A DNA stretch of 64,000 nt, from NCBI GenBank assembly GCA_026168455.1, contig CM047426.1:58625812-58689811 (forward strand). Reading direction: 5' to 3'. Below, piece after piece: positions 32,376-43,205 of the stretch. This DNA is from Theocolax elegans. Lineage: Eukaryota; Arthropoda; Insecta; Hymenoptera; Cerocephalidae. Made by a program: the position numbers and the translations under genes. The notes beneath the pieces were generated by a model. That model was not told where the DNA came from, made no database searches, and saw only the letters and a list, made by a program, of their open reading frames with translations. Position 1 is the stretch's first letter. Each line of letters starts with the position of its first letter.

Positions 32376-32463
32376 TTATTTTTTGAGAAGCAAAGCACAT
32401 CGACACGATTTATAATTATGTACGTTGCTTCCGTTTTTTTTAAATAAATTTGAATTCACTTAC

Positions 32464-32850
32464 CTTCTTCTTCTTCGTGTTCATTTATCATTCGACGTAG
32501 ATGATAAACATTTTGAAACCCTCTATGACGTGTATACTCCACCGCACATTTTGTTGCACTTTTTGATGCTCTAAAGAATTTATTATAAAATTCGGCTATT
32601 TTACGTGGCCCACAAACACTTAATAAAATTTTTAATTCTTTTTGAAGCATTCTAAGTTCCCTCAAAACTGTAATTCGTTGGAACCATGCAATATTGCATT
32701 TTCTTTTAATCACATTATTCTGATTTTTTTAAAATACGTGCGAATTTAATTAGTATTTTACGAAAAATTAACTGTGCAGGCTCCGTCATTCTTGATGCGT
32801 AAAAAGGATTTATGAATGATCTAAGCTGAAGTCTCATTATAACTAAAACG
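32464..32850 (-). pseudogene. Putative 5' exon(s) of unknown gene
   Basis: Frame 32464-32718 ends in an acidic run and a GTAAGT donor at 32463. Its phase (1) fits the acceptor at 26361, giving a 6.1 kb intron. It encodes a helical basic protein (FQRITVLRELRMLQKELKILL, FYNKFFRASKSATKCAVEY). Upstream, an ATG near 32838 opens a frame (MRLQLRSFINPFYASRM) that would join this one but for a one-base change in a run of seven A at about 32722-32728; a TCAG there could also act as acceptor. Function unknown; either a Polinton-linked or a host gene. Confidence 0.45.
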
Positions 32851-33189
32851 TATAACGAGGACGCTGCCCCTTTTATTGAAAAAACTTATCTAAAAAAAGG
32901 ACCCTCGAACTCAACTATTGTGTCTCCATCTCAGGATGTTTTGATTAATTTTTTTGCAAGCTGATTATTTCGATTCTTGAAAGGAAATATAACCATGCTT
33001 TTTAAGGTATGGTGTGATCATATTTATTCAAACAACGTTTGTAAAGTTTAGTACTTAACTAAAATAAATATTGATTTCACACCATTATCTTATTCGTTTC
33101 TCTTTTTTATTAGAAAGTTCTCCGAATTGATAGTTCATTTGAAAAAATAAATTTTTACTACATCCTGTTGTTCTGATCTTTATTCGAAT

Positions 33190-33455
33190 AGGTGTAGATC
33201 ACTTTCATTTTTTACAAGTATCGTATCAATGATAATTAAAACCATAATTTATGTAGTATATTTTTAAGAGGGTTACTTTTCAGTCACATACTTACTTGAA
33301 CTCAGCTATCGGTATGATCATCTTTCAAACTGATGTAAGATCAGTTTCATTTTTTATAGGTATATATTGTTTTATTCTCCATATCATGTCGGTAATAATC
33401 AAAAGGATATTTTAGATAAAATATTTAAGAGGTTCAACTTTTCGGTCACCAATTT
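33190..33455. repeat. Degenerate ~145 bp direct duplication
   Basis: The segment from gatcactttcattttttaca (33199) resembles that from gatcagtttcattttttata (33340), both running into an agaggttca/agagggtta stretch and ttttcggtca or ttttcagtca. The second copy includes the start of the ORF at 33367. The rest of 32860-33366 is AT-rich and probably holds promoters for the divergent genes. Confidence 0.55.
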
Positions 33456-34068
33456 TCATCCGCTCAGTTCTTGCTCTACCTCGGATTCAACCATGTCGTG
33501 GTCCTCGGCTAGTAAAAAATTCGATTATTTGAATAAACGGATCAAAAACGTAACGCGATTAATTAATAAAAATAATTTATTAATTAGAATCAGTACAAAT
33601 AAAGTAGCTGAATTAATTGATATATTAGAAAAATTAGAGTCGCAGAAAACTGCATTACAACACTATTTAGATACTATTAGTTTGAAAGAAAGTTTTTTGA
33701 AAAAAAAGTATTTTGAATTTGATAAATATCCAGTGGAAGCTACATCGTGTGTGATGTGCAACAAGATTTTAAAAAGAGTTACACGAAGCAGTACATGGGA
33801 AAGCTGCAAAAAGTGTGAAAAGTTTAGATGCTGCGAATGTGTTCGTCAAGAATGCAAGTGCATAGGAGATTAGATTTCACCTGAATCTCCATCACCTTCC
33901 GAGCAAGGTGAACACTTAGTAACACATTAGATACCTACATCATCATCAAGTAGTGTCCCACTGTCTATACCTGCACTTACGATCAGCGTTGAAGAGATGA
34001 TGGAGACCCTCTTCAACATAAAACAAGAGCCTGCTGATGTCGGAGAGTGGGAAACCGAGGAAATTTAA
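33367..34068 (+). pseudogene. Coiled-coil/Cys-rich ORF with two in-frame TAG codons
   Basis: The first open part (33367-33873, 168 residues) has a Ser/Thr-rich N-terminus, a long coiled-coil-like helix (about residues 48-115) and a C-terminal Cys cluster: CVMC, CKKC, CCEC and CKC, suggesting zinc binding. In the same frame, past TAG at 33871, the sequence continues SPESPSPSEQGEHL, meets a second TAG at 33928 and goes on to a TAA at 34066. The last part contains IKQEP, a SUMO-site-like motif. The extension keeps protein-like composition, so this is a decaying gene or uses readthrough. A second ATG at 33493 is possible. Family not recognised. Confidence 0.5.
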
Positions 34069-34214
34069 AAACCGTAACAGTACTCGTAGTTATAGTGTAG
34101 AATAGTGTAGTTATAGTATTCGTAATTTTAATGTGAACCTATTATAAGTATCCAGCTTTTTCTGCTCGTCGTAAAAACAGTAAGTAATTTTTAATCACAT
34201 ATGACGTTTCACTT

Positions 34215-34715
34215 GACAAATCAACTTTTCTTGAAAATTAACAAAAAGAAAAATTGAAATTCGGTTATGAAGATTAGGTTACAGCAGCTCGAGTCGACTC
34301 ATATAAACTCGTAAACTTATCTTCTTTTTACGAGCAATTCTCATCTACAATTTTTAAAATTTCTAAATTTAGCTAATTTTTGAATTTTGACACTACCATT
34401 GTTTTATGCATTAAGTAAATAATATTCAGTTAAAAAATCACCTCGATACAATAATTAGATCTCTTTTTATTATTAATAATTTCCAACTTTTAAACTAACA
34501 AAGATAGAGAAGTGATTTTTGAACTACATATTATTTAGACAAAATGAAATCGATTCGTAAAATAAAAATCAACTTTTTTTTCAAAATTAACAAAAAGAAA
34601 AATTGAAATTCGGTTATGAAGATCAGGTTACAGCAGCTCGAGTCGACTCATATAAACTCGTAAACTTATCTTCTTTTTAGAAGCAATTCGTCATTTACAA
34701 TTTTTACAATCTATA
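34215..34715. repeat. Satellite fragment (about 1.4 monomers)
   Basis: Same ~350 bp satellite as 27.5-32.4 kb, including agttaaaaaatcac and gtgatttttgaact arms and the SalI-like gagtcgactc palindrome. More diverged than the main array. Confidence 0.88.
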
Positions 34716-34732
34716 TTATATTAAAATTCATC

Positions 34733-34815
34733 CGTTCTCTGGTGCTCGGCGGTGGTGTCCGGTCTCCTCTTGTAAGAATTAAGAGTATGTGTGGAGTGGA
34801 AGGGTTAACGCTGAT
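34733..34815. repeat. Left copy of a module flanking the minisatellite
   Basis: attcatccgttctctggtg and tggaagggttaacgctga match a segment at 36880-36957 to the right of the minisatellite. Confidence 0.6.
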
Positions 34816-36475
34816 ATTTCGGGAATTTCTGAATTATTTCGGGATAACTTCACTAAATACGGGGTTTCCTGGATATTACGGGAATTTTTGAGGTATTCTG
34901 GGATAACTCCACTAATTTCGGGATTTTCTAAATAATTCGGTAATTTCTTAGATATGCCGGGATATCTTCACTAATTTAGGGTTTTCCTGGACATTTCGGG
35001 ATTTTCTGTGGTATTCCGGGATAACTCCACCAATTTCGGGATTTCCTGGACGTTTCGGGATACATTCCCTAATTTCGGGATTTTCTGGTTGTTTCAAGAT
35101 TTTCTATGGTAATTCGGGATTTTCTGTGGTATTTCGGGATTTTCTGTAGTGTTCCGGGAACTCCACTAATTTTGTGATTTCCTGGATGTTTCGGGATTTT
35201 CTGAGGTATTCCGGAATAAATCCACCAATTTCGGAATTTCCTGGATGTTATGGGATTTTCTGTGACATATCGGCATAAATTCACTAATTGAGGGATTTCC
35301 CGGATGTTTCGGAATTTCTGTTGTATTTCGGGATTTCCTGAATGTTTCAAGATTTTCTATGGTATTTCGGGATTTTCCGTCGTATTTCGGGAAAAATCCA
35401 CCAATTTCGGGATTTCCTGGATGTTTCAAGATGTTCTATGGTATTTCGTGATTTTCTGTTGTATTCCGGGAGAACTCCAATAATTTCGTGATTTCCTTGA
35501 TGTTCCGGGATTTTCTGAGGTATTCCGGAATAAATCCACTAATTTCTGTATTTCCTGGATGTTTCATAATTTTCTGACGTATTCCGGGAAAACTGCACCA
35601 CTTTCAGGATTTCCGGGATGTTTCGGAATTTTTTGGATGTTCGGGACTTTCTGTGGTATTCCGGGTTAATTCACCAATTTCGGGATTTCCTGGATATTTC
35701 GGGATTTTCTGTGGTATATCGGGATAAATTCCCTAATTTCGGGATTTTCTGGTTATTTCAAGATTTTCTATGGTATTTCGGGATTTTCTGTAGTATTTCG
35801 GGAATTTTTGATGTATTCCGGGATAACTCCACCAATTCAGAGATTTTCTTAATTTTTCGGTCATTTTTTAGGTATGCCGGGGTACTTTACTAATTTTGGG
35901 ATTTCCTGGATATGTCGGGATAACTTCACTAATTACGGGATTTCCTCGATATTTCGGAAATTTCTGAGGTATGCCTGGATAACCTCACTAATTACGGGAT
36001 TTCCTCGATATTTCGGGAAATTTTGAGGTATTCCGGGATAACTCCACTAATTTCGGGATTTTCTAAATATTTCGATAATTTCTCAGGTATGCCGGGTTAA
36101 CTTCACTAATTTTGGGATTTATTAGATACTTCGGAAGTTTCTGAGTTATTTCGGGATAACTTCATTAATTACGAGATTTCCTGAATATTTCGGGATAATT
36201 TCACTAATTACGAGATTTCCTGAATATTTCGGGATAACTTCACTAATTACGAGATTTCCTGAATATTTCGGGATAACTTCACTAATTACGGGATATCCTC
36301 GATATTTCGGGAATTTCTGAGGTATTCCGGGATAACTTAACTAATTTTGGAATTTCCTGCATATTTCGAGAATTTGTGAGTTATTTCGGGATACTTCACT
36401 AATTACGGGTTTTCCTCGATATTTCGGGAATTCGTGAGGTATTCCGGGATAACTCCACTAATTACGGGATAAAAT
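34816..36475. repeat. Minisatellite of ~59 bp units built on TTCGGGA
   Basis: Degenerate units of the type ttcgggatttcctggatatt followed by a tgtggtattccgggataact and actccactaa segment repeat about 28 times; near 36160-36300 the units become almost identical. Frames such as 35069-35429 on the minus strand are repeats of Asn/Pro/Glu/Ile codons produced by this and are not genes. Confidence 0.88.
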
Positions 36476-36630
36476 ATTAAAAAAGTGTATAAGCACTTTT
36501 GCCAGTACTCCTATTTTTGTATAATTTTGTACCAAATTAAATTATTATATTAAGAACATACCTACAAGTAATATTATAAGTAATTAATAATAAATAATGG
36601 TCACTACATACATAAATAATGTAAAAATTA

Positions 36631-37720
36631 AGTGGTCACAGTAATACTAACATAGACTGAAGCAGTACTGTCAGTCTTATAATTTTTAATAACTTAAATA
36701 ATATTTTAATGTAATATATATTTTCTTTGATGATTCGTTCTGTTTTTTTATCACATTTAAATATACGTTTTTACACATTTTTCATCGTACTCTATTACAA
36801 AGGTGTAAAATGAGTGAGAAAGGTGGATAAAAAAATTAAAATTTTATTTTTGATTTATCATCTATATGTATATCAAAATTCATCCGTTCTCCGGTGTCTG
36901 GTATCCCAAAAGTTACAAGAATTAAACGTATGTGTGGAATGGAAGGGTTAACGCTGAATACGACAACCACACATCATTTATCTCACATCTAATGATAGGT
37001 GCAGATAGGTGCAGGAGGAGTCATGAGAGGGGGGGGGTAAAATTAGAAAATTTTTTAAATATTTTATAGAGGTTATCGGTATATATGAATTAGAATATGA
37101 GTAGGATCATTCTTTTTTATTCTAAAAAAACTAAGATGATGTTTTCGGTTATGGTGAATAGCGATATGATAATCACTCTTCATTTATCCTCCATTTATTG
37201 CTAGATGGAGGAGGGGCAAGAGGGGGAGGGGGGAAATAAAATTAGAAAAATTCCAAAAATAATTTAGGGGTTTCGGTACAGGTGAATAACAATACGACAA
37301 TCACTCTTTTTTATCCCCTATTTTAAAGATGAAGGAAGGTGGGAGGAAGGGTCAACATTGAATATGACAACCAGTCTTAATTTATCCCCCATGTAATGAT
37401 TGAGTGGTAGGAGGTAAGAGGGGGGTTTAGCAGAAAAATTCCAAAAATATTTTATAGGGGTTTTCGGTAAAAAAAAAGTGGTCACAGTAATACGAACACT
37501 GACAAAAACAGTACTATCACTCTAATAAATTTTGATAACATATATAATATAATATATATAATTTAATGTAGTACATATTTTATTTGACGATACGTTTTAT
37601 TTTTTTTTATTACATTTATATAGATTTTTTTTACAAACATTTTTCATCATCTCCTATTTCTAAGATGTAAAATGCGTGAGGAAGATGGTTAAAAAATTTA
37701 AAATATTATTTTTCTTTCAT
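36631..37720. repeat. Direct duplication ~845 bp apart
   Basis: The ~220 bp block starting gtggtcacagtaatac at 36631 recurs at 37475, down to aaggtgtaaaatgagtgag and aagatgtaaaatgcgtgag. Between the copies lie three to four degenerate ~110 bp units (36955-37470) with G-rich runs such as gagagggggggggt and a gacaaccac/gacaatcac element. Confidence 0.75.
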
Positions 37721-38520
37721 TTTTTTAATGTAATACCAAATGTAATATTACAATAACTTTTATAATTAATATTCAATTTTTATTATTGTAATTGCACAAT
37801 ATCATTTATATTTTTTGGTTGCAATTACTAATATTCTTTTTTATAAAAGATTTTTGAAAATAAAACAAAATTAATAAAATGTGAAAATAAATCTTTTAGC
37901 CAGAATTTTAATCTGAAAAAAATTTTTATAAGTTCAATTATTACGTATAATTATTTGTTTGACAGAATAATTGAATACATACGATGCATTAGCTGAGTTT
38001 AGTAATTTTGTATGAAATTTTAAATTCTTCATCTCCTTTCCGTGAATATGTATAATGGTCAAAGAATAATTTTATATTCTCATTTTTGTTGTTGAAAATA
38101 TTATTCTGGTAGAAAAATAACACATTTGTTACTAGATTGATGTAGCTTCTTACAGGAATAGAGTGGAAATATTGTAAGTAATGATATATGTGTTACTACG
38201 TATTAAAAATTTAAATTAAAATTCCTTACTTCAGTGTAAGTTTTATCATGTCGATTATTTTTAATTTTTTTTTATTGTATCAGTATGATGAAGAAATATG
38301 TTTAGTATCTATAAACTCTTGTTTACTTGACTAAGATTAAATAAGTATATACAATGTTGCAAATATGATAGACTGTTATTTTTATTTTATTGACTAAAAA
38401 AATTGATTGTAACTGAATACAAGGTTAATTAATTACACATTATATTTTACATTTTCATTCAATTAAATTGTAAAATTATAAATTTAAAAAAAATATAAAA
38501 AATAAGTATATATTTAGTGT
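37721..38520. other. AT-rich interval without recognisable feature
   Basis: Only short AT-rich sequence and no open frame of note. A ttcgaccgagggagcg/gcgaccgagg motif occurs at its right end (38524-38552). Confidence 0.6.
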
Positions 38521-38559
38521 AATTTCGACCGAGGGAGCGTTAGCGACCGAGGAATTGTT

Positions 38560-38790
38560 GCTAGTTTCTAAATTAAACTAATTTTTGAATTTTGACACTG
38601 CCATTGTATTATGCACTAAGTAAATAATATACAGTTATAAAATCACCTCGATACGATAACTTGCACTCTTTTTATTATTAATAATTTATAACTTTTGAAC
38701 TAACAAAGATAGAGAAGATTTTATTTAAACTGCAATATATTTAGAAAAAAGTAAATTTTATTCGTAAAATAAAAATGAACTTTTATTCAA
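38560..38790. repeat. Satellite fragment, diverged
   Basis: Matches the ~350 bp satellite (tgcactaagtaaataatata, caaagatagagaag) but with many changes. It shows the satellite once had copies on both sides of the minisatellite. Confidence 0.8.
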
Positions 38791-38867
38791 AACTGACAAA
38801 AAATTTAAATATTTTTTTCAAAATAAATATTTTTTTTGTATGGTGGATTGGGGGGTGGGGGGAATAC

Positions 38868-39037
38868 TGTAAGCAGGTATCCATAACAAATGACGTCATC
38901 AAGGTCACACGTTAACTTACTTGTTTGTTTATATAAACAAACAATTAAGATAACATTCCTTTTTTTCAAAGTCATTTAATTATTTTTTAAGAAGGGTATT
39001 AAATGACCTTGAAAAAAGGAATGTTATCTTATTGTAA
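38868..39037. mobile_element. Truncated palindromic MITE
   Basis: Left terminus tgtaagcaggtat, tgacgtcatcaaggtcacac and central hairpin around aaggaatgttatctta are present, but the right arm stops after aatgttatctta. Same family as 39062-39355. Confidence 0.7.
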
Positions 39038-39061
39038 GGTGGATTGAAGGGTGAGGGGAAT

Positions 39062-39355
39062 GCTGTAAGCAGGTATAGAGGGGCATAACAAATGACGTCA
39101 TCAAGGTCACACGTTAGCTTACTTGTTTGTTTATATAAATAAACAATTAAGATAACATTCTTAAGATAACATTCCTTTTTTTCAAGGTCATTTAATTATT
39201 GGCTGAGAAGGGTATTGAATGACCTTGAAAAAGGAATGTTATCTTAAGAATGTTATCTTAATTGTTTGTTTATATAAACAAACAAGTAAGCTCACGTGTG
39301 ACCTTGATGACGCGTTTTGTTATGACTCCCTATACCTGCTTACATACTACTTTCA
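39062..39355. mobile_element. Complete palindromic MITE (~294 bp)
   Basis: Termini tgtaagcaggtata and tatacctgcttaca; arms of ~135 bp are inverted copies with a short ggctgag centre. The arms contain tgacgtca (a CRE-like octamer, in the left arm) and a caaggtcacacg segment. Many small differences between arms indicate an old insertion. No coding capacity. Confidence 0.8.
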
Positions 39356-39356
39356 T

Positions 39357-39567
39357 TGAATTTATGTAATAGAAGTGTTCGATATTTTTGTGTTAAACAA
39401 TTTTTTATTTTATAATAAAAAAATATAAAAGCAATAAAAAATTTTATATTCAAAATATATAAATGTATAAAAATAATTAATTGTACAAATAAGAATTAAA
39501 AATAACTTAAATGTTTAACACAAAAATATCTGACACTTTTATTACATAAAATCACATAAATTCAAGT
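39357..39567. repeat. Inverted repeat next to the MITE
   Basis: gaatttatgtaatagaagtg near 39358 pairs with cacttttattacataaaatc near 39533, and tgttaaacaatt pairs with aaatgtttaaca. The centre is very AT-rich. It abuts the MITE and may be another foldback element in which that MITE inserted or vice versa. Confidence 0.65.
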
Positions 39568-39650
39568 GTTAAATAAAGTCGTCCAAAATTTTATGCTTTC
39601 TAGAAGAGTTGATTATAGTATTCAAATTGTGCACACAAGTAAATATAAGT

Positions 39651-40336
39651 GTTACGTCCTAGGGTAGACGTAACGTAGAAAAATTAAATGGACTGAATTT
39701 AAATTAAAAATAGAAGTTCCCCGTTTTAGTACGCGTATAGCATCAAGGATGGGTGGCAATTCTCCTCGGTATAGCACAGGTCACAACATAGACCCTTCCG
39801 AAATTTACGTGCATGGGTAAGCCCGAGGTGCAACAATGAGTGAAGGCGAGGAAAGGAAAACAACCAACCTTATCGGGCGGGAGATCTACGGTTTACCGGT
39901 GGCTGCAACTGCTCGACTGTCTTTCTCGCTCTCGTTGATCCTCGATGCAAAGACTCCCTTACAATAGAAATGCGGTATAGACTAATTGGGATTTTAAAGG
40001 GAATAGGAAAATGACTAGTGTTTGAAGGTTTAAAGATACTGAACAATGACTTTCGATTTCTTGCTTTATTTCGCGTTAAGTTTTGGATACAGGAGTTTAC
40101 CTTATTTGAGAAAAGACTAAAGAGCAAGAGCGCACACCCGGTGCGACATCCCTATTTATATCAAGGGTTTGGGGTGGAGTTTTGGTTCCTCTTGACCAAT
40201 CAAATATTGTACATTTACTTAATTAATTTATTCTTTGTCATGCGTGACCTAATTAAGTTATTGGCTAGAATTTTTCAAGGCGGTTCCTGTCTTTGACGAG
40301 GACATCCTACTTTACGTATTACGTGTTACGTGTGTG
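39651..40336 (-). repeat. LTR-like block, probable solo LTR
   Basis: On the minus strand it has TATAAATAGGG at about 40149-40160, then a GC-richer region with several pyrimidine tracts, and ends ccctaggacgtaaca at 39651, an LTR-like 3' end. The opposite end near gtattacgtgttacg is less clear. No retroelement coding sequence adjoins it. It may also be a promoter-bearing remnant of another element. Confidence 0.4.
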
Positions 40337-40590
40337 CATATGTGTGTCTGTATGTGTACGCGCATGTGTGTACGTTGCGTCTATCATGACGCGACACCTC
40401 TCCCTTTAGAGAAGTTTAACGCCAGGCGTAAGCGTCTACACGTTTGTTGTCTTGTTTTGTTATTATGGTGGTTGTTTGTTTTTTTTTTGTTGTTTGTTGT
40501 TTTTTTTTGTTTGTTGTTTTTTTTGTTTATTCGTTTGTTTATTTTTTTGTTTGTTTATTATTTATTTATTTATTTTTTTTTTCTTAAAAA
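40325..40590. repeat. TG-rich and T/GTTT-rich low-complexity tracts
   Basis: gtgtgtgcatatgtgtgtct-type sequence is followed by long T runs with G. The apparent Phe/Leu/Cys-rich ORFs in it are artefacts of composition. Confidence 0.8.
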
Positions 40591-40622
40591 CTAGATATTA
40601 CAATTATCGCTACATAAATTGG

Positions 40623-42010
40623 TATATATATGGGAGATTCCATGTGAAGTGATCCAGTTAAAAAATAGAATTTTGTTTTAATGTATGGAATCAGTAAAAA
40701 ACTACTTGAATAGAGTGTAGCTTAATTTTTAGACCTAAATTTCATTTAGTACTAGAGCTATAACCAATCAAATAATCGAATTTTTTGAAAAAAATGACTT
40801 TTTGGCCATTTTTATCACTTAATAATTCAAAATCTAACAATTTTTTCTTATATACATTAAATTTAAAAAAGTTTATAAATTTCAAGAAGAATCTGTTGAA
40901 ATATTTAATTTATATTAGTTTAACACATTGAATATAGTTATAATTAATAAAAACCTTTGTATTAAAAAAAAAAGAATTGTACGATCAAAAATATTTTATC
41001 CATCCAAGAATCTAATTCATCGATGATTAATTACCTTCAAAATGATGCAAAGTTTGAGTGCGGCAGAGCATTTCAGACAAAGTTATGGTGTTTTTAGGTA
41101 AATTTCTTAAAAAAAGAGAGCGAATGCATTTTATGAAAAAAACAGAGTAACCGTATACTTGCATACAAACAACATGGCACTATTATTCTTCAATAATTCT
41201 AAAATATACTATTTAATGTTAGTTATTGATACTTTTCAATCTCTAAGCTGCTTACAAACACAAAGCAGTAGGTATAAGCAGTTATACCTGTTATATAATT
41301 GAATAAATACCTGAAACTTATTAAAATTCCAATAAATCCAATTATATAACAGGTATTATACCTAATGCTTTGTGTTTGTAAGCAGCTTAGAGATTGAAAA
41401 GTATCAGTAGCTAACATTAAATAGTATATTTTAGAATTATTGAAGAATAATAGTGCCATGTTGTTTGTATGCAAGTATACGGTTACTCTGTTTTTTTCAT
41501 AAAATGCATTCTCTCTCTTTTTTTTAAGAAATTTGCCTAAAAACACCATAACTTTGTCTGAAATGCTCTGCCGCACTCAAACTTTGCATCATTTTGAAGG
41601 TAATTGATCATCGATGAATTAGATTCTTGGATGTATAAAATATTTTTGATCGTACAACCCTTTTTTTTTTAATACAAAGGTTTTTATTAATTATAACTAT
41701 ATTCAATGTGTTAAACTAATATAAATGAAATATTTCAACAGATTCTTCTTGAAATTTATAAACTTTTTTAAATTTAATGTATATAAGAAAAAATTGTTAG
41801 ATTTTGAATTATTAAGTGATAAAAATGGCCAAAAAGTCATTCTTTTCAAAAAATTCGATTTTTTGATTGTTTATAGCTCTGGTAGTAAATGAAATTTAGG
41901 TCTAAAAATTTAGCTACACTCTATTCAAGTAGTTTTTTACTGATTCCATACATTAAAACAAAATTCTATTTTTTAACTGGATCACTTCACATGGAATCTC
42001 CCATATATAT
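40623..42010. mobile_element. 1.39 kb near-perfect palindrome A in a TA site
   Basis: Left arm 40623-41300 and right arm 41338-42010 are inverted copies; the first ~80 bases from the termini are identical. Ends are tatatgggagattccatgtg followed by aagtgatcc, in a TA repeat. The centre is ~38 bp. Arms differ by scattered substitutions, and no transposase is encoded. The minus-strand frame 41223-41576 lies across the centre and is treated as chance. Its transcript would form a long double-stranded hairpin. Confidence 0.88.
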
Positions 42011-42094
42011 ATATTATTGTATTTTGTTTATAAATACATATATGCATATGAATATATTTTTTTATTTTTCTTTTATTTTGTGCATTTAGTCTAA

Positions 42095-42172
42095 TAAATC
42101 TAAAAGAGGAAAAAGGAGAGAAATGAGAATAAACATGAGGAAGGAAAAGCTAAAAGAAAGGAAAAAATCATG
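42095..42172. repeat. Purine-rich tract
   Basis: gaggaaaaaggagagaaatg-like sequence lies just downstream of the 42179-42841 stop. Poly(A)-signal-like AATAAA forms occur beyond it on the minus strand (about 42060-42080). Confidence 0.5.
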
Positions 42173-42178
42173 CATTTG

Positions 42179-42841
42179 TTAATACTCTTGTCCAGCTATC
42201 CTTCTTTGTCTTCTGAGGAGGCCGTATACTTCCTCCTTGCATGAGTCGCAGATGTGGAGTGATAAGTCTCCGTATTCCCATATGCACCAACAATTCAATC
42301 CTTGGTATCTGGGGATGTCGAATCGGCCAATGAATTCGCATCGCGGGCAATTTTGCCGCGTGTTCTTCGCCCTCAAACCGCATTCCACGCAACGAGCCGG
42401 TCGTTCGACTTCTTCCGTGCTGCCGTAATCCAAGAGGGATAATCCCTCTAGGTTTAGATCGCTGTCCCAATGGTTTGTTACTCCTGGCTCCAGTAATCCG
42501 TCCATTACCTTTTCCAGAAAACTACGGTACTTCTGCCTGTGGTACCGTACTGTATTTGGATCCAAGTCATTGCAGATCCTCTCTTGTACATGTTGTGTAT
42601 TCCACCATTGGCTGGCTATTCTTTCATCAGCAGTGTATGCTGAGTAGTGGTGTCCGGCTATTCCTATCCGGGCACGAGTTGTTCGGCGTACTTGACCGTC
42701 TCTCATTAGGTATACCCATAAAGAAGAATATTTTCTTAGAAACTGCCACAGGACTGTTGTTCTTCTTAAAGCACGTCGTTCCGTCATCCATCCCACTGAC
42801 GAATCGAGTTCTATTTCCATATCCCAGTTGTCGTTGCTCAT
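42179..42841 (-). CDS. Intact Cys-rich protein of unknown family (220 aa)
   Basis: A single uninterrupted frame with its own promoter-like TATAAATA 76 bp upstream. The N-terminal two thirds are helical and Arg/Trp-rich (LWQFLRKYSSLWVYLMRDG, WWNTQHVQERI). The C-terminal third has paired cysteines: CVECGL, CPRC, CWCIW and CDSC with a nearby His (LHICDSC), suggesting two treble-clef or zinc-ribbon sites. No signal peptide or membrane segment is seen. I do not recognise the family. It stands out because its neighbours are all decayed. It could be a host gene, a domesticated gene or an accessory gene of the adjacent element. Confidence 0.65.
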   Translation of the reverse strand: MSNDNWDMEIELDSSVGWMTERRALRRTTVLWQFLRKYSSLWVYLMRDGQVRRTTRARIGIAGHHYSAYTADERIASQWWNTQHVQERICNDLDPNTVRYHRQKYRSFLEKVMDGLLEPGVTNHWDSDLNLEGLSLLDYGSTEEVERPARCVECGLRAKNTRQNCPRCEFIGRFDIPRYQGLNCWCIWEYGDLSLHICDSCKEEVYGLLRRQRRIAGQEY

Positions 42842-42916
42842 CTTGGTGTGTGAGGGTTGACGTGTGGCCGTGTTGTTGCTACAAGTAAGAATAGATTGTC
42901 AAGCGTGAAACCCCCC

Positions 42917-42924
42917 TATTTATA
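42917..42924 (-). promoter_or_regulatory. TATA box of the 220 aa gene
   Basis: TATAAATA on the minus strand, followed by a G run and ~70 bases of leader with ttcttacttgtagcaacaac before the ATG at 42841. Position and context suit an RNA polymerase II core promoter. The region 42950-43205 beyond it is AT-rich and shows nothing else. Confidence 0.55.
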
Positions 42925-43205
42925 GGCTGGTACTGTTGGATTTTATGTTTTCTCCACCCCCGTGACTTAATTATGATTCAGGGAAAGCCCTGGATTGGAT
43001 AAAAAGAAATAGATAAAATCAAGGGTTTTTTTTATAATCTATATCCTATTCATATACATATATTTACTTATTGCGCAAGTTCGAAAGTTATTATAATTTA
43101 TTTATAAACAAATATTTATATTTAAATGATAAGCGAGCATACTGTTTACATTATATATTTTTATTATAATAAATAATTGTTAATAATAATTCATTTTTAA
43201 ATGCC

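Noticed and set aside
35069..35893. Several 85-93 residue frames
   Set aside because: They translate the TTCGGGA minisatellite in different frames.
40334..40652. Phe/Cys/Leu-rich frames suggesting a membrane protein
   Set aside because: They come from poly-T and TG microsatellites.
41223..41576. 117-residue minus-strand frame
   Set aside because: It spans the centre and arms of palindrome A, has no domain and exists because the arms are AT-rich.
42237..42888. Plus-strand frames opposite the 220-residue gene
   Set aside because: They lie antisense to the gene that has a TATA box and paired cysteines, and have no features of their own.
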